Of a DNA stretch of 64,000 bases, positions 42,257 through 52,907 are shown piece by piece. A program made the translations under genes and the position numbers. This stretch comes from JACOMY01 sp046233115. GTDB taxonomy: Bacteria > Pseudomonadota > Alphaproteobacteria > Kiloniellales > JACOMY01. Under the pieces are notes generated by a model. It ran no database searches and was not told the origin of the DNA. It saw only the letters and a list, made by a program, of their open reading frames with translations. Every line of letters starts with the position of its first letter. Position 1 is the stretch's first letter. The stretch covers positions 372,001 through 436,000 of the forward strand of contig JBJXHM010000001.1 of the NCBI GenBank assembly GCA_046233115.1, in the 5' to 3' direction.

Positions 42257-43696
42257 CTAGTTGCCGACCTGGCTCAGCAGGTTGTCGATGCTCTGCCGGG
42301 CATCGCCGTAGTACATCCGCGTGTTCTCCTTGTAGAACAGCGGGTTCTCGATGCCGGAGTAGCCCGTGCCCTGGCCGCGCTTGGAGACGAAGACCTGGCG
42401 GGCGCGCCAGACCTCCAGCACCGGCATGCCGGCGATCGGGCTGCCGGGGTCCTCCTGGGCAGCGGGGTTCACGATGTCGTTGGCGCCGATCACGATGACC
42501 ACGTCGGTCTGCGGGAAGTCCTCGTTGATCTCCTCCATCTCCAGCACGATGTCGTAGGGCACCTTGGCCTCGGCCAGCAGCACGTTCATGTGCCCCGGCA
42601 GGCGCCCGGCGACGGGATGGATGGCGAAGCGCACGGACTTGCCCTGGCCGCGCAGGCGCCGGGTCAGCTCCGAGACCGCGTTCTGCGCCTGGGCCACCGC
42701 CATGCCGTAGCCCGGCACGATGATGACGCTGTCGGCGTCGTTCAGCGCCTGGGCGACGTAGTCCGCACTGGCCGGCACCATCTCGCCTTCGATCTCTTGC
42801 TGGCTCGAGGCCTCGCCGCCGAAGCCGCCGAGGATGACCGACACGAAGTGGCGGTTCATCGCCCGGCACATGATGTAGCTGAGGATGGCACCCGAGGAGC
42901 CGACCAGCGCACCGGTGACGATCAAGAGGTCGTTCCCCAGGGTGAAGCCGATCGCCGCCGCGGCCCAGCCGGAGTAGCTGTTCAGCATCGAGACCACGAC
43001 CGGCATGTCGGCACCGCCGATGGCCATCACCAGGTGGGCGCCGATGACGCCGGCGATGATGGCGATCAGGATCAGGGTCCAGACGCCGCCGCCGGCCAGG
43101 TAGATGATGCCCAGGATCAGGCAGGCGGCGACCATCGCAATGTTCAGCAGGTGGCGGCCCGGTAGGGTCAGCGGCTTGCTGGTGATCGAGCCGGCGAGCT
43201 TGCCGTAGGCGATGACCGAGCCGGTGAAGGTGACCGCACCGATGAAGATGCCGAGGAAGACCTCGACGTTCATGATGCCGATCTCGACCGGGGTTTTGGT
43301 TGCCAGCTTCTTGCCGAAGCTGGCGAGGGTCGAGAGGTCGCCGCCCGCGGCCTGCAGGGCAAGGACGTTCTGCAGCTCCAGCTCGGCGTTGAGGCCGATG
43401 AGGACGGCGGCGAGGCCGACGAAGCTGTGCAGCGCCGCGACGAGCTGCGGCATGCCGGTCATCTCGACCCGCTGGGCGACGACGGCGCCGATGCCGCCGC
43501 CGATGATCAGCGCCGGGATCAGCCAGACGAAGCCGCCGGAGATCGAGGCGACGGTGGCGACCAGCGCCAGCACCATGCCGATGATGCCGTACCAGACGCC
43601 GCGCTTGGCCGATTCCTGGTGCGAGAGGCCGCCGAGGCTGAAGATGAAGAGCACCGCGGCCGCGACGTAGGCGGCGAAGATCAATCCGTGTTCCAT
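42257..43696 (-). CDS. pntB: NAD(P) transhydrogenase subunit beta PntB
   Basis: A 479-residue integral membrane subunit of proton-translocating transhydrogenase, which uses the proton gradient to drive NADH + NADP+ to NAD+ + NADPH. The membrane domain (residues ~1-290) contains GMPQLVAALHSFVGLAAVLIG, SVIAYGKL and MNRHFVSVILGGFGG. The NADP-binding dIII domain has VIIVPGYGMAVAQAQ, IHPVAGRLPGHMNVLLAEA and VIVIGANDIVNPAA. ATG 43696 lies 19 bases after the pntA stop. Confidence 0.95.
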   Translation of the reverse strand: MEHGLIFAAYVAAAVLFIFSLGGLSHQESAKRGVWYGIIGMVLALVATVASISGGFVWLIPALIIGGGIGAVVAQRVEMTGMPQLVAALHSFVGLAAVLIGLNAELELQNVLALQAAGGDLSTLASFGKKLATKTPVEIGIMNVEVFLGIFIGAVTFTGSVIAYGKLAGSITSKPLTLPGRHLLNIAMVAACLILGIIYLAGGGVWTLILIAIIAGVIGAHLVMAIGGADMPVVVSMLNSYSGWAAAAIGFTLGNDLLIVTGALVGSSGAILSYIMCRAMNRHFVSVILGGFGGEASSQQEIEGEMVPASADYVAQALNDADSVIIVPGYGMAVAQAQNAVSELTRRLRGQGKSVRFAIHPVAGRLPGHMNVLLAEAKVPYDIVLEMEEINEDFPQTDVVIVIGANDIVNPAAQEDPGSPIAGMPVLEVWRARQVFVSKRGQGTGYSGIENPLFYKENTRMYYGDARQSIDNLLSQVGN

Positions 43697-43715
43697 GGTC
43701 TTTGTTTCCTTCGCC

Positions 43716-45275
<1,560 letters not shown>

Positions 45276-45616
45276 GGATGCCTTCTCCCTACCTTGCCTT
45301 CTGGCCGCGTCGCCGAAGCCGCGGTCCCCGATCGAACTCTGTCTCCAGCAGACTACCCGAGCAGCGCGTCTGCGCAACCGCTTCCCGGTGTCTCCGCTCC
45401 CTCCGGCCGTCACGCAGCCGGTGAAATCTTCGTGGCAACGGTTGCGACGGGGCGGCGGCAGGGCCAGACTGCCGCTCACAGTGACTGTTGCTTGTCGAAA
45501 AGGCGGGCTGGCGAGGAACGGCACGCGTGGGGGAAGCTTTGGTCCGGCAGTGCCGGTGCTGATGCGGACTGACTGCAAGAGGGCTTCATCCGGCACTCGG
45601 TGGGAGGCAGGCATCG
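45276..45616. other. Divergent spacer between pntA and RTX gene
   Basis: 341 bases with no supportable gene. Both pntA and the RTX gene need promoters here, but I see no near-consensus -35/-10 pair; GC is slightly lower near 45480. Confidence 0.4.
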
Positions 45617-48600
45617 ATGGCCAAGAAGACGGGAACCGACGGTCCGGACACGCTGTTCGGGACCAACAACAACGACACGCTCTATGGCCTCAGCGCCAAC
45701 GATACGCTCTACGGCAAGGATAGCTCGGACCGGCTCTATGGTGCCTCCGGCGGAGACAGCCTCTATGGCGGCGGCAATCCCGATCGTCTCTATGGCGCCG
45801 ACGGCGACGACAGCGCCAACGGGGGTAGCGGCACCGATTCCCTCTTCGGCGGGTCGGGCGCCGACTCCCTCTTCGGCGATCATCAGGAAGACATCCTCTA
45901 CGGGGCCTCCGGCAACGACATCCTGGGCGGCGGCCCTGGGTCCGACAGCTCTTTCGTGGGCGGCGATGGGCTCGACACGCTGTCGGGCGATGCCGGTACC
46001 GACAGCCACTTCTTCGGCGGCAGCGGCGACGACAGCATCGACGGCGGTCCCAGCTCCGACCGCCGGCTCTACGGCGACAGCGGCGCCGACCGCCTGACCG
46101 GCGGCAGCGGCGACGACCGGCGTCTCTACGGCGGTGCGGGCGACGACCTGGTCTACGGCGACATCGGCCTGACCGAGACCGGCGGCAGCGGCGACACCTA
46201 CCTCTTCGGCGATGCCGGCGACGACCTGGTGGCCGGCGGCGACGGCGACGACCGGGCACTCTATGGCGGGACCGGGAACGACAGTCTGTACGGTGGGCTG
46301 GGCGGTGATCGTTCCCTCTTTGGCGGTTCGGGCTTCGACTATCTCTTCGGCGGCAGCGGCGACGACAAAGCGCTCTTCGGTGGGGCGCAGAACGACACGC
46401 TCTTCGGCGGCAGCGGCAGCGATACGGTCTATGGCGGCACAGCGCGCGATCGTCTGTTCGGCGGCAGCGCCGGTGAACTGGTGGCGGGCGAGACCTTCGA
46501 CGGCGGCAGCGGCAGCGACATCTTCATCGTCTTCAACGTTTCCAGCCGGCCGGACAACGTCGCCCTGGTGGATATCGAGTCCTACCTGCTCTACGGCACC
46601 AGCGGCAGCGACAGCCTGGTGGGCGCCTCGGCCGGTGACTACCTGGCCGGAAGGAGCGGCGACGATACGCTGCTGGGGACGAGCGGAAACGACTACCTGG
46701 TCGGAGATCAGGGCCTCGATCGGATGGTCGGGGGCAGCGGCGACGACCGTGCTCGCGGCGGAGAGGGCAACGACTACATCTACGGGGGCCTCGGTAGTGA
46801 CACCCTGATCTACGGCGGCAGCGGCCTGGACCAGATCGAGACCGGCTCCGGTTACGACTACCGTATCTTCGGTGATTCCGGCGAAGACCTCCTGTTCTCT
46901 CGCAGTGGCCAGAACTACTTCTTCTTCGGGGGCGAGGGGAACGACTGGGTGCTGGGCGGCGCCGGCACCGACACCTGGTTCTATGGCGGCTCGGGTACCG
47001 ACACCGTCTATGGCGGCGACAAGAACGACGCCTCGCTGTTCGGCGGCAGCGGCGACGACACGGTGGGCGGCGGCAGCGGGGTCGACCGGCTGCTGTTCGG
47101 CGGCCTCGGCGACGATCGGCTCTACGGCGGTCTGGCGAACACGCCCTACAGCGGCCAGAGCCCCGACAGCCTGATCTTCGGCGGCAGCGGCAACGACCTC
47201 ATCCGCACCTCCGATGCCCAGAACAAGGCGCTGCGCGGGGAAAGCGGCAACGACAGCATCTTCGCCGAGGGCGGGGCCGACAGCCGCCTCTTCGGCGGCC
47301 TCGGCGACGATACCCTCCACGGTGGTAGCGGCGACGATGCGGAGCTCTCCGGCCAGCGCGACGACGACAGTCTGTTCGGAGATTCCGGCGACGACTCCCT
47401 GCTCCGCGGCGGTGCCGGCGACGACAGTCTCTACGGCGGCGATGGCGATGACAGCGCGCTGCATGGCGGCACCGGCCAGGACTTGGTGGCTGGTGGGTCC
47501 GGCAGCGACAGCGGCCTCTACGGTGGGCGTCACGCCGACAGCCTCTACGGCGGCAGCGGCGATGATTCCGCCCTTTTCGGCGGTCACGGCGACGACAGCC
47601 TCTTCGGCGGCAGCGGGAGCGACCTCGGGCTCTACGGCGATGGTGGCGACGACAGCGTGGCCGGCGGAACCGGCGACGACGGGCTCTACGGCGGCTACGG
47701 GCGCGATGCGCTCGACGGCGATGACGGAAACGACCGGCTTTACGGCGGCGCCGGCGACGACAGCCTGCTCTATGGCGGCAGCGGCGACGACAGCCTCTTC
47801 GGCGCAAACGGCAAGGACGCGGGCCTCTATGGCGGTAGCGGGCAGGACCTGATCTATGCCGGCGTCGGCACAGACGTCCAGGTCTACGGTGGGCAGGGCG
47901 ACGACGATGTCCGCGGCCAGGACGGCGACGACAGCCTGCTGGGGGACAGCGGCTCCGACGCGTTGCGCGGCCAGTCGGGCGATGACGTCATGATCGGCGG
48001 CAGCGGCGACGACAACCTCCTCGGGGCGCCGGGGGACGATCGGGCCTATGGCGGCTTCGGCGCCGACACGCTGGGCGGCGGCTCCGGCTCCGACACCCTT
48101 GTCGGCGGTAGCGGCGAAGACATTCTGAACGGCCGTAGTGGGGCCGATACGGCGCTGGGCGGCAGTTCGTCGGACACCTTCTTCGTCGACGTGGCCCAGG
48201 ATCGGGTCTTCGAATCGGCCGACTGGGGCGATGCCGACGTGCTGCGCTCCGATGCGCCGACCTACACCCTGACCAGCGGGGCCGAGGGCTTCATCGAGCT
48301 GGCGATCATGAACCAGACCGCCGGCGCAGGCCGTCTGGACGGCAACGAGCACGACAACACCCTCCTCGGCAACGACCTCGACAACGGGCTCCTGGGGCGT
48401 GACGGCGATGACATCCTGAACGGCCAGGGCGGCTCCGACGTGCTGAGCGGCGGGCGCGGCGACGACACCTTCGTGGTGGAGACCGCGACCGACCAGGTGC
48501 GGGACTTCGCCGGCCAAGGAGTCGACCTGGTCCGCGCCGAGACCGACTACACGCTGCCCGACGGCAGCGCCCGGGCCTTCATCGAGGATCTGCGTCTGCA

Positions 48601-49147
48601 GGGCGGCTTCGGCAACATCAACGGTAGCGGCAACAGCCTGGACAATACCCTGGCCGGCAACAGCGGCGCCAACAGTCTCGCGGGACTTTCCGGCGCCGAT
48701 CGGGTCCAGGGTGGCGACGGTGACGACCGGCTCTACGGCGGCAGCGGCAGCGACCGGGTGGAAGGCGAGAGCGGCAGCGATACCCTGCTGATGGAGAGCG
48801 GCGACGTCGCCTTCGGCGGCTCCGGCATGGACGCCTTCCGCTTCGACGGCCGGGCGCTGGGCAGCGGTGGCTCCGGCGGGCCGGTCCTGCGCGATTTCGA
48901 CGGCATCTCGGTCAATGGTGGCGACGGGGAGGACAAGATCGCCTACGCCACCGGCCTGGAAGTCGGCAGCTTCGCCTACATCGGCGCTGCAGCCTTTTCT
49001 GCCGGCGGCAACTCGGAGGCGCGCTTTGCCGGCAGCCGGCAGATCCAGGTCGACCAGGACGGCGATGGTTCCGTGGACCAGGCCTTCCTGGTCGACGGCG
49101 TTACCAACGCCGGTCTTCTGACCGCGATGGACTTTGTCTGGCTCTGA
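45617..49147 (+). CDS. RTX calcium-binding repeat protein, 1176 aa, with internal cap module
   Basis: ATG 45617 follows GGGAGGCAG. No signal peptide; repeats begin at once (TGTDGPDTLFGTNNNDTLYG). RTX units with 9/10-residue alternation fill ~residues 10-285. An internal non-repeat module follows (GELVAGETFDGGSGSDIF to DIESYLLYG, ~285-328) that resembles the terminal cap of the two short RTX proteins at 1-2937. Repeats then resume (~330-840). The protein ends in the ~320-residue C-terminal domain shared with the 8454 and 16016 genes: DTFFVDVAQDRVFE, RDFDGISV, RQIQVDQDGDG, LTAMDFVWL. No enzyme domain. It looks like a short-type RTX protein fused in front of a long-type one. Confidence 0.9.
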   Translation: MAKKTGTDGPDTLFGTNNNDTLYGLSANDTLYGKDSSDRLYGASGGDSLYGGGNPDRLYGADGDDSANGGSGTDSLFGGSGADSLFGDHQEDILYGASGNDILGGGPGSDSSFVGGDGLDTLSGDAGTDSHFFGGSGDDSIDGGPSSDRRLYGDSGADRLTGGSGDDRRLYGGAGDDLVYGDIGLTETGGSGDTYLFGDAGDDLVAGGDGDDRALYGGTGNDSLYGGLGGDRSLFGGSGFDYLFGGSGDDKALFGGAQNDTLFGGSGSDTVYGGTARDRLFGGSAGELVAGETFDGGSGSDIFIVFNVSSRPDNVALVDIESYLLYGTSGSDSLVGASAGDYLAGRSGDDTLLGTSGNDYLVGDQGLDRMVGGSGDDRARGGEGNDYIYGGLGSDTLIYGGSGLDQIETGSGYDYRIFGDSGEDLLFSRSGQNYFFFGGEGNDWVLGGAGTDTWFYGGSGTDTVYGGDKNDASLFGGSGDDTVGGGSGVDRLLFGGLGDDRLYGGLANTPYSGQSPDSLIFGGSGNDLIRTSDAQNKALRGESGNDSIFAEGGADSRLFGGLGDDTLHGGSGDDAELSGQRDDDSLFGDSGDDSLLRGGAGDDSLYGGDGDDSALHGGTGQDLVAGGSGSDSGLYGGRHADSLYGGSGDDSALFGGHGDDSLFGGSGSDLGLYGDGGDDSVAGGTGDDGLYGGYGRDALDGDDGNDRLYGGAGDDSLLYGGSGDDSLFGANGKDAGLYGGSGQDLIYAGVGTDVQVYGGQGDDDVRGQDGDDSLLGDSGSDALRGQSGDDVMIGGSGDDNLLGAPGDDRAYGGFGADTLGGGSGSDTLVGGSGEDILNGRSGADTALGGSSSDTFFVDVAQDRVFESADWGDADVLRSDAPTYTLTSGAEGFIELAIMNQTAGAGRLDGNEHDNTLLGNDLDNGLLGRDGDDILNGQGGSDVLSGGRGDDTFVVETATDQVRDFAGQGVDLVRAETDYTLPDGSARAFIEDLRLQGGFGNINGSGNSLDNTLAGNSGANSLAGLSGADRVQGGDGDDRLYGGSGSDRVEGESGSDTLLMESGDVAFGGSGMDAFRFDGRALGSGGSGGPVLRDFDGISVNGGDGEDKIAYATGLEVGSFAYIGAAAFSAGGNSEARFAGSRQIQVDQDGDGSVDQAFLVDGVTNAGLLTAMDFVWL

Positions 49148-49151
49148 TGGG

Positions 49152-49775
49152 CTACTGCCTCACCGCCTCGAAGGAGAGGAAGACCTCGATCTCGTCGCCG
49201 ACCCAGCCGTTGTCGACGGCGTAGGTCATGCCGAAGTCGCTGCGTTTGAGGCTGGTCTCGGCGCTGATGCCCAGGACGTAGGGAATCTTGCCGTCGATGG
49301 CGAAGGGATAGTCGCCGGCCTTGTTCAGGGTGACGTCCAGGGTAACCGGCCGGGTGACACCCAGCAGGGTGAGATCGCCGGTCACCGTGCCGTGGCTGGC
49401 ATCCTCGGCCTTGGCCTCGCGCAGGATGAAGGTGATGGCCGGAAAGCTGGCGACGTTCAGGAAGTCCTTGCCGCGCAGGTGGCCGTCGCGGGCCTTGTCG
49501 TTGCTGAACACGCTGGCCGGGTCGATGGTGACGTCGAGCTGCGACAGGCTGTTGGTCTCCGCGTCGTAGGTGAAGCTGCCCTCGGCCGTCAGGAACTGGC
49601 CGACGACCTCCGAGAAGCCCAGGTGATGGGTCTTGAAGGCGATCGAGGTATGGCTGGGGTCGAGCTTGTAGACCGCGGGCTCGGCCCGGGCGGGCAGGGC
49701 GCCAGCCGTGACGGCCGCCAGCACCAGGGTTGCGGCCAAGCTGCGGTTCCGAAAGCTGATCGGGAAGAGCGTCAT
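49152..49775 (-). CDS. YceI-family periplasmic protein
   Basis: A 207-residue protein with a signal peptide (SLAATLVLAAVTAGALPARAEP) and a single lipocalin-like YceI domain: VYKLDPSHTSIAFKTHHLGFSEVVGQF, FNDK-type loop (SVFSNDKARDGHLRGKDFLNVASFPAITF), GDLTLLGVTRPVTLDV and LKRSDFGM. Such proteins bind isoprenoid or amphiphilic molecules in the periplasm; the ligand here is unknown. It converges with the RTX gene with a 4-base gap. A degenerate palindrome cluster lies upstream at 49828-49921. Confidence 0.88.
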   Translation of the reverse strand: MTLFPISFRNRSLAATLVLAAVTAGALPARAEPAVYKLDPSHTSIAFKTHHLGFSEVVGQFLTAEGSFTYDAETNSLSQLDVTIDPASVFSNDKARDGHLRGKDFLNVASFPAITFILREAKAEDASHGTVTGDLTLLGVTRPVTLDVTLNKAGDYPFAIDGKIPYVLGISAETSLKRSDFGMTYAVDNGWVGDEIEVFLSFEAVRQ

Positions 49776-49877
49776 CCCTCTGCTCCTGGTCTGATTGCGA
49801 TCTGGTCGCTCAAGAGCCTAGAGCAGAACCTGCGCAGGTCGAATCACCTGCTCGCGATCAAGAGCGTCGTCTGGCAA

Positions 49878-49921
49878 CGCAAATCGTCGTCGCAGGTGAG
49901 CCCACCTGCTCGGGATTTGCG
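49878..49921. repeat. Nested palindromic repeat element, copy 2
   Basis: Outer CGCAAATC/GATTTGCG and inner GCAGGTG/CACCTGC arms with the same GTCGTC and TCGG connectors as copy 1 at 35912-35955. It abuts the queF stop codon. Just to the left is ACCTGCGCAGGT (49828-49839) and a partial GCAGGT/ACCTGC hairpin, apparently a decayed third copy. Confidence 0.75.
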
Positions 49922-50389
49922 CTAGCCCCGCCCGCGGTAGCTTGGCACGCCCTGGTCGGGGATCCAGACATCGGCCGGGGCCGGGCCGGTCTGGTAGAAG
50001 ACGTCGATCGGCATGCCGCCGCGCGGGTACCAGTAGCCGCCGATGCGCAGCCACTCCGGGGCCAGCAGGTCGACCAGGCGCTTGGCGATGGCGACGGTGC
50101 AGTCCTCGTGGAAGGCGCCGTGGTTGCGGAAGGAGCCGAGGTAGAGCTTCAGGGACTTGCTTTCGACCAGCCAGTCTCCCGGCACGTAGTCGATCATCAT
50201 GTGCGCGAAGTCGGGCTGCCCGGTCAGCGGGCAGAGCGAGGTGAACTCCGGCACGGTGAAACGCACGCAGTAGCGGGTGCCGGCCTGCGGATTGGGCACC
50301 TTCTCCAGCACCGCCTCGTCCGGGCTCTCGGGCAGGGGAGTGGCCTGGCCAAGCTGGGTCAGGCCTTGGTAGATCGTTTCGTCGGCCAT
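49922..50389 (-). CDS. queF: NADPH-dependent 7-cyano-7-deazaguanine reductase QueF (unimodular)
   Basis: A 155-residue enzyme reducing preQ0 to preQ1 in queuosine synthesis. The nucleophilic Cys is in FTSLCPLTGQPDFA, and the family motif ESKSLKLYLGSFRNHGAFHEDC contains the NADPH-binding segment. The length is that of the short, GTP-cyclohydrolase-like unimodular form. It is the last of queC-queD-queE-queF, four bases after queE. Confidence 0.94.
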   Translation of the reverse strand: MADETIYQGLTQLGQATPLPESPDEAVLEKVPNPQAGTRYCVRFTVPEFTSLCPLTGQPDFAHMMIDYVPGDWLVESKSLKLYLGSFRNHGAFHEDCTVAIAKRLVDLLAPEWLRIGGYWYPRGGMPIDVFYQTGPAPADVWIPDQGVPSYRGRG

Positions 50390-50393
50390 GGTC

Positions 50394-51119
50394 TCACACT
50401 CCGCGCTTGTTGCCCCACAGCAAGACGTGGAGCTGTGGCAGGATGGTCGGCTCGAACCAGCCGTCGGCCAGAGTCCGCTGCACCAGCCAGTCCATCCGCT
50501 CCATCAGGGCCGGCAGGTCCAGGTCCTCGCTTAGCTCGTTGGGGGGCGTGGCGTTCACCGGCATCAGGTAGAGCGGGCGGCCAGGATAGCGCGCCGCCAC
50601 CCCACGCGCCCAGTCGTAGTCGGTCTCGTCCAGCACCGGGATTTTCAGCACCGTCTCGACCGCGCCGGCGGTCTCCAGGCAGGCCTCGAAGGCCTGCCAG
50701 TCGACCTCGTGGCCGGACGACGGCGGCTTGGGGCTCAGCACCAGCAGGTCCAGGCGGGCGAGCCAGTCGGGCGCGACCGAGCCCTGGGTCTCCAGTGCGA
50801 AGCGGTAGCCCCTGGCCTGTCCCAGAGCGATCAGCTCCGCGAAGTCCTGGATCGCCGGGTTGCCGCCGGTCAGGGTGACGGTCAGCGGGCGGCCGCCCGA
50901 CAGGCGCTCCACCTCGGCCAGGATCTCGGCGCCGTCCATCGGCTGCCAGTCCCGGCGGTAGCGGCTCTCGACCGCGTGCAGGCTGTCGCACCAGCGGCAG
51001 CGGTAGTCGCAGCCGCCGGCCCGGACGAAGACGCTGGGCCGGCCGATCAGCGCGCCCTCGCCCTGGATCGTCGGGCCGAAGATCTCGGCGATGCGCAGCG
51101 GCTTCGCAGACGCGCTCAC
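50394..51119 (-). CDS. queE: 7-carboxy-7-deazaguanine synthase QueE (radical SAM)
   Basis: A 241-residue radical SAM enzyme that contracts 6-carboxytetrahydropterin to 7-carboxy-7-deazaguanine. The N-terminus has IFGPTIQGEGALIGRPSVFVRAGGC, and the cluster-binding CX3CX2C is CDYRCRWC. The start is a GTG at 51119 that overlaps the queD stop (GTGA), a translationally coupled arrangement. TLTGGNPA and the final LLWGNKRGV are typical of the family. Confidence 0.93.
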   Translation of the reverse strand: MSASAKPLRIAEIFGPTIQGEGALIGRPSVFVRAGGCDYRCRWCDSLHAVESRYRRDWQPMDGAEILAEVERLSGGRPLTVTLTGGNPAIQDFAELIALGQARGYRFALETQGSVAPDWLARLDLLVLSPKPPSSGHEVDWQAFEACLETAGAVETVLKIPVLDETDYDWARGVAARYPGRPLYLMPVNATPPNELSEDLDLPALMERMDWLVQRTLADGWFEPTILPQLHVLLWGNKRGV

Positions 51120-51472
51120 GGCCGGTATTCCGCCCAGGTCTTGGGTGTCTCGCTGACCCGGACCGCCGCGACCTGCGGCCAGCGCGCCTTGCACCAGTCA
51201 TAGAGGTCACGGGCCAGGAACTCGCTGGTGACCCGGTCGTGGCCGAAGACCTCGTTCAGGTGGCGGTGGTCCAGGGTCTCGTCGATGTGCCGCTTCAGCG
51301 GGGCGAGTTCCAGGTAGTCGAGCACGAAGCCGTTTTCGTCCAGTTCCTCGGCTGCCAGCTCCACCACCACGATGTAGTTGTGGCCGTGCAGGCGCGCGCA
51401 GGGGTGGCTCTCCGGCAGGCGGCAGAGCTGGTGCGAGGCGGAGAAGTGGAACTCCTTGGTGATGCGAAACAC
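51116..51472 (-). CDS. queD: 6-carboxytetrahydropterin synthase QueD
   Basis: A 118-residue 6-pyruvoyltetrahydropterin synthase homologue making CPH4 from dihydroneopterin triphosphate. Zinc-binding histidines are in HFSASHQL and LHGHNY, the catalytic Cys is in HPCARLHGHNY, and the DHRHLNE motif follows. Overlaps queE by four bases and lies 12 bases after queC. Confidence 0.94.
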   Translation of the reverse strand: MFRITKEFHFSASHQLCRLPESHPCARLHGHNYIVVVELAAEELDENGFVLDYLELAPLKRHIDETLDHRHLNEVFGHDRVTSEFLARDLYDWCKARWPQVAAVRVSETPKTWAEYRP

Positions 51473-51484
51473 CGGTGTCGGGCC

Positions 51485-52183
51485 TCAGGTCTGCTCGCGG
51501 GCGACCGCGGCCTGCCAGAAGTCGGGGTCGGCATAGTCGGTGGGGTCGGCGACTCCGGCGAGCGCGAAGGCCTCGCGCCGCTCCACGCAGGTGCCGCACC
51601 GCCCGCAGTGGCGCTCGCCGCCCTTGTAGCAGGACCAGGTCTCGGCAAAGGGGACGGAGAGCGCGGCGCCCTCGGAGACGATGGCCGACTTCGGCAGCTC
51701 CACGAAGGGGGTGTAGAGGCTGACGTCGGCATAGCCTTCCAGCGCATGCTTCTGCATGGTCTCGAAAGCGGCCGCGAAGCCGGGGCGGCAGTCGGGATAG
51801 ATGAAGTGGTCGCCGCCGTGGATCGCCGCGGCCACGGCATCCGCGCCTTTGGCGGCGGCGATGCCGAAGGCGATGGCCAGCATGATGGCGTTGCGGTTGG
51901 GGACCACGGTCACCCGCATGGTCTCTTCCTGGTAGTGCCCGTCCGGCACGTCCAGGCTGTCGGTCAGCGCAGAACCGCTCAGGTGGCGGCCGACCAGGCT
52001 GATGTCGAGTTGGTCGTAGCCGACGCCCAGGCGTTCGGCGGCGCGCCGGGCGAAGCTCAGCTCCTTCTTGTGGCGCTGGCCGTAGTCGAAGGAGACCAGG
52101 CCCAGCAGCTCCGACTCGGCCGCGACCTTGTGTGCGAGTGTCACGGAATCGAGCCCGCCGGAGCAGATCACGATGCACTTCAT
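51485..52183 (-). CDS. queC: 7-cyano-7-deazaguanine synthase QueC
   Basis: A 232-residue ATP-dependent enzyme converting CDG to preQ0. The PP-loop is ICSGGLDSVTLA, the C-terminal zinc cysteines are in SCYKGGERHCGRCGTCVERREAF, and NRNAIMLAIA is a family block. ATG 52183 matches the family start; the frame runs 35 residues further. First gene of queCDEF. I saw no convincing preQ1 riboswitch upstream. folE and tgt are not in the window. Confidence 0.94.
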   Translation of the reverse strand: MKCIVICSGGLDSVTLAHKVAAESELLGLVSFDYGQRHKKELSFARRAAERLGVGYDQLDISLVGRHLSGSALTDSLDVPDGHYQEETMRVTVVPNRNAIMLAIAFGIAAAKGADAVAAAIHGGDHFIYPDCRPGFAAAFETMQKHALEGYADVSLYTPFVELPKSAIVSEGAALSVPFAETWSCYKGGERHCGRCGTCVERREAFALAGVADPTDYADPDFWQAAVAREQT

Positions 52184-52461
52184 GTCCAAGTCCCAGTCTT
52201 TCGTGCAAAACGGCCGGTCCGGTACCGTCCGGAGGGCGTCCGCTGGGGCCCGCCGCCGGACAAAGCGCCCCTGAACGGCACCCGTCACAGCAACACGCCG
52301 TCAAGTCATCCACGCGCGCTGTCGGGGGAAGGGGCGAAGCGCTGGCGCGCGGCTATCACCCAACCGCCGGCCGCTCGCTTCCGGGCGCAGGGTATGCACC
52401 AGTGAAAGCCCGTCCATCAAGGACTTTCGCTGTGCAGGAGGTCGCGGAAGCGCGAGACTGG
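52184..52461. other. Spacer upstream of queC
   Basis: About 280 GC-rich bases that must hold the queC promoter on the minus strand. No strong promoter, riboswitch fold or gene could be supported. Confidence 0.35.
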
Positions 52462-52593
52462 ATGACGAGCTCTTTACAGTCTGCGCTGAACAGTTCGACG
52501 CATGCGATTATGGCATTGGACGCCCATCATCCTATTCCGCTAGTAACAAGGCCATTGAGAGAGTTGTATAGATCTTTGGGGGCAGCGAGGTGA
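52462..52593 (+). CDS. Possible small protein, 43 aa
   Basis: A short open frame MTSSLQSALNSSTHAIMALD... ending LYRSLGAAR, stopping 16 bases before the start of the next small ORF. The composition is ordinary for a protein but the ribosome binding site is poor, and the frame is open further upstream. No family recognised; it could be spurious or an uORF of the downstream small gene. Confidence 0.25.
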   Translation: MTSSLQSALNSSTHAIMALDAHHPIPLVTRPLRELYRSLGAAR

Positions 52594-52609
52594 TGAAGGG
52601 AACGGGTCA

Positions 52610-52786
52610 ATGCTGGTCGATTTGACGCGCTCGGAACTAATGCTTCTCGCGGCCAGCTTGGAAGCCCACCAGATCGACGATTGGCTCACTGCCAAAATCA
52701 TATACAACATGGATATCGATTATTGTGAATCCATACATGGGCCGCTCGCGGCAAAGCTGTGGAAGCTGCTGGAAGAGGATGGCTGA
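52610..52786 (+). CDS. Small acidic hypothetical protein, 58 aa
   Basis: ATG 52610 is preceded by AAGGGA about eight bases upstream. The product, MLVDLTRSELMLLAASLEAH ... AAKLWKLLEEDG, is amphipathic and predicted mainly helical, with balanced amino-acid use unlike the Arg-rich shadow frames nearby, which argues that it is real. The DNA is less GC-rich than its neighbours. No family recognised; it might be a small regulator or toxin/antitoxin-like peptide, but nothing in the context proves this. It sits between queC (divergent) and tRNA-Val. Confidence 0.5.
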   Translation: MLVDLTRSELMLLAASLEAHQIDDWLTAKIIYNMDIDYCESIHGPLAAKLWKLLEEDG

Positions 52787-52907
52787 CCCGACGCGTCCGT
52801 CTGCGCCTCGGAGTGTCGGCGTCGCAGTTGTGTCGCACTGAAGGGAAGGAAGGCGGGTCCGGTCGATTCGGTTGCGCTGAGAAACCAGGTCTTTTCAGCG
52901 CTGGCGG

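Noticed and set aside
45476..48517. 1013-codon open frame on the minus strand
   Set aside because: It is the antisense shadow of the RTX gene: GC-rich repeats leave frames open, and the translation is an Ala/Val-rich pseudo-repeat without start signals.
52184..52330. preQ1 riboswitch upstream of queC
   Set aside because: I could not find the preQ1-I aptamer pattern or a matching pseudoknot by eye; a covariance-model search would be needed.
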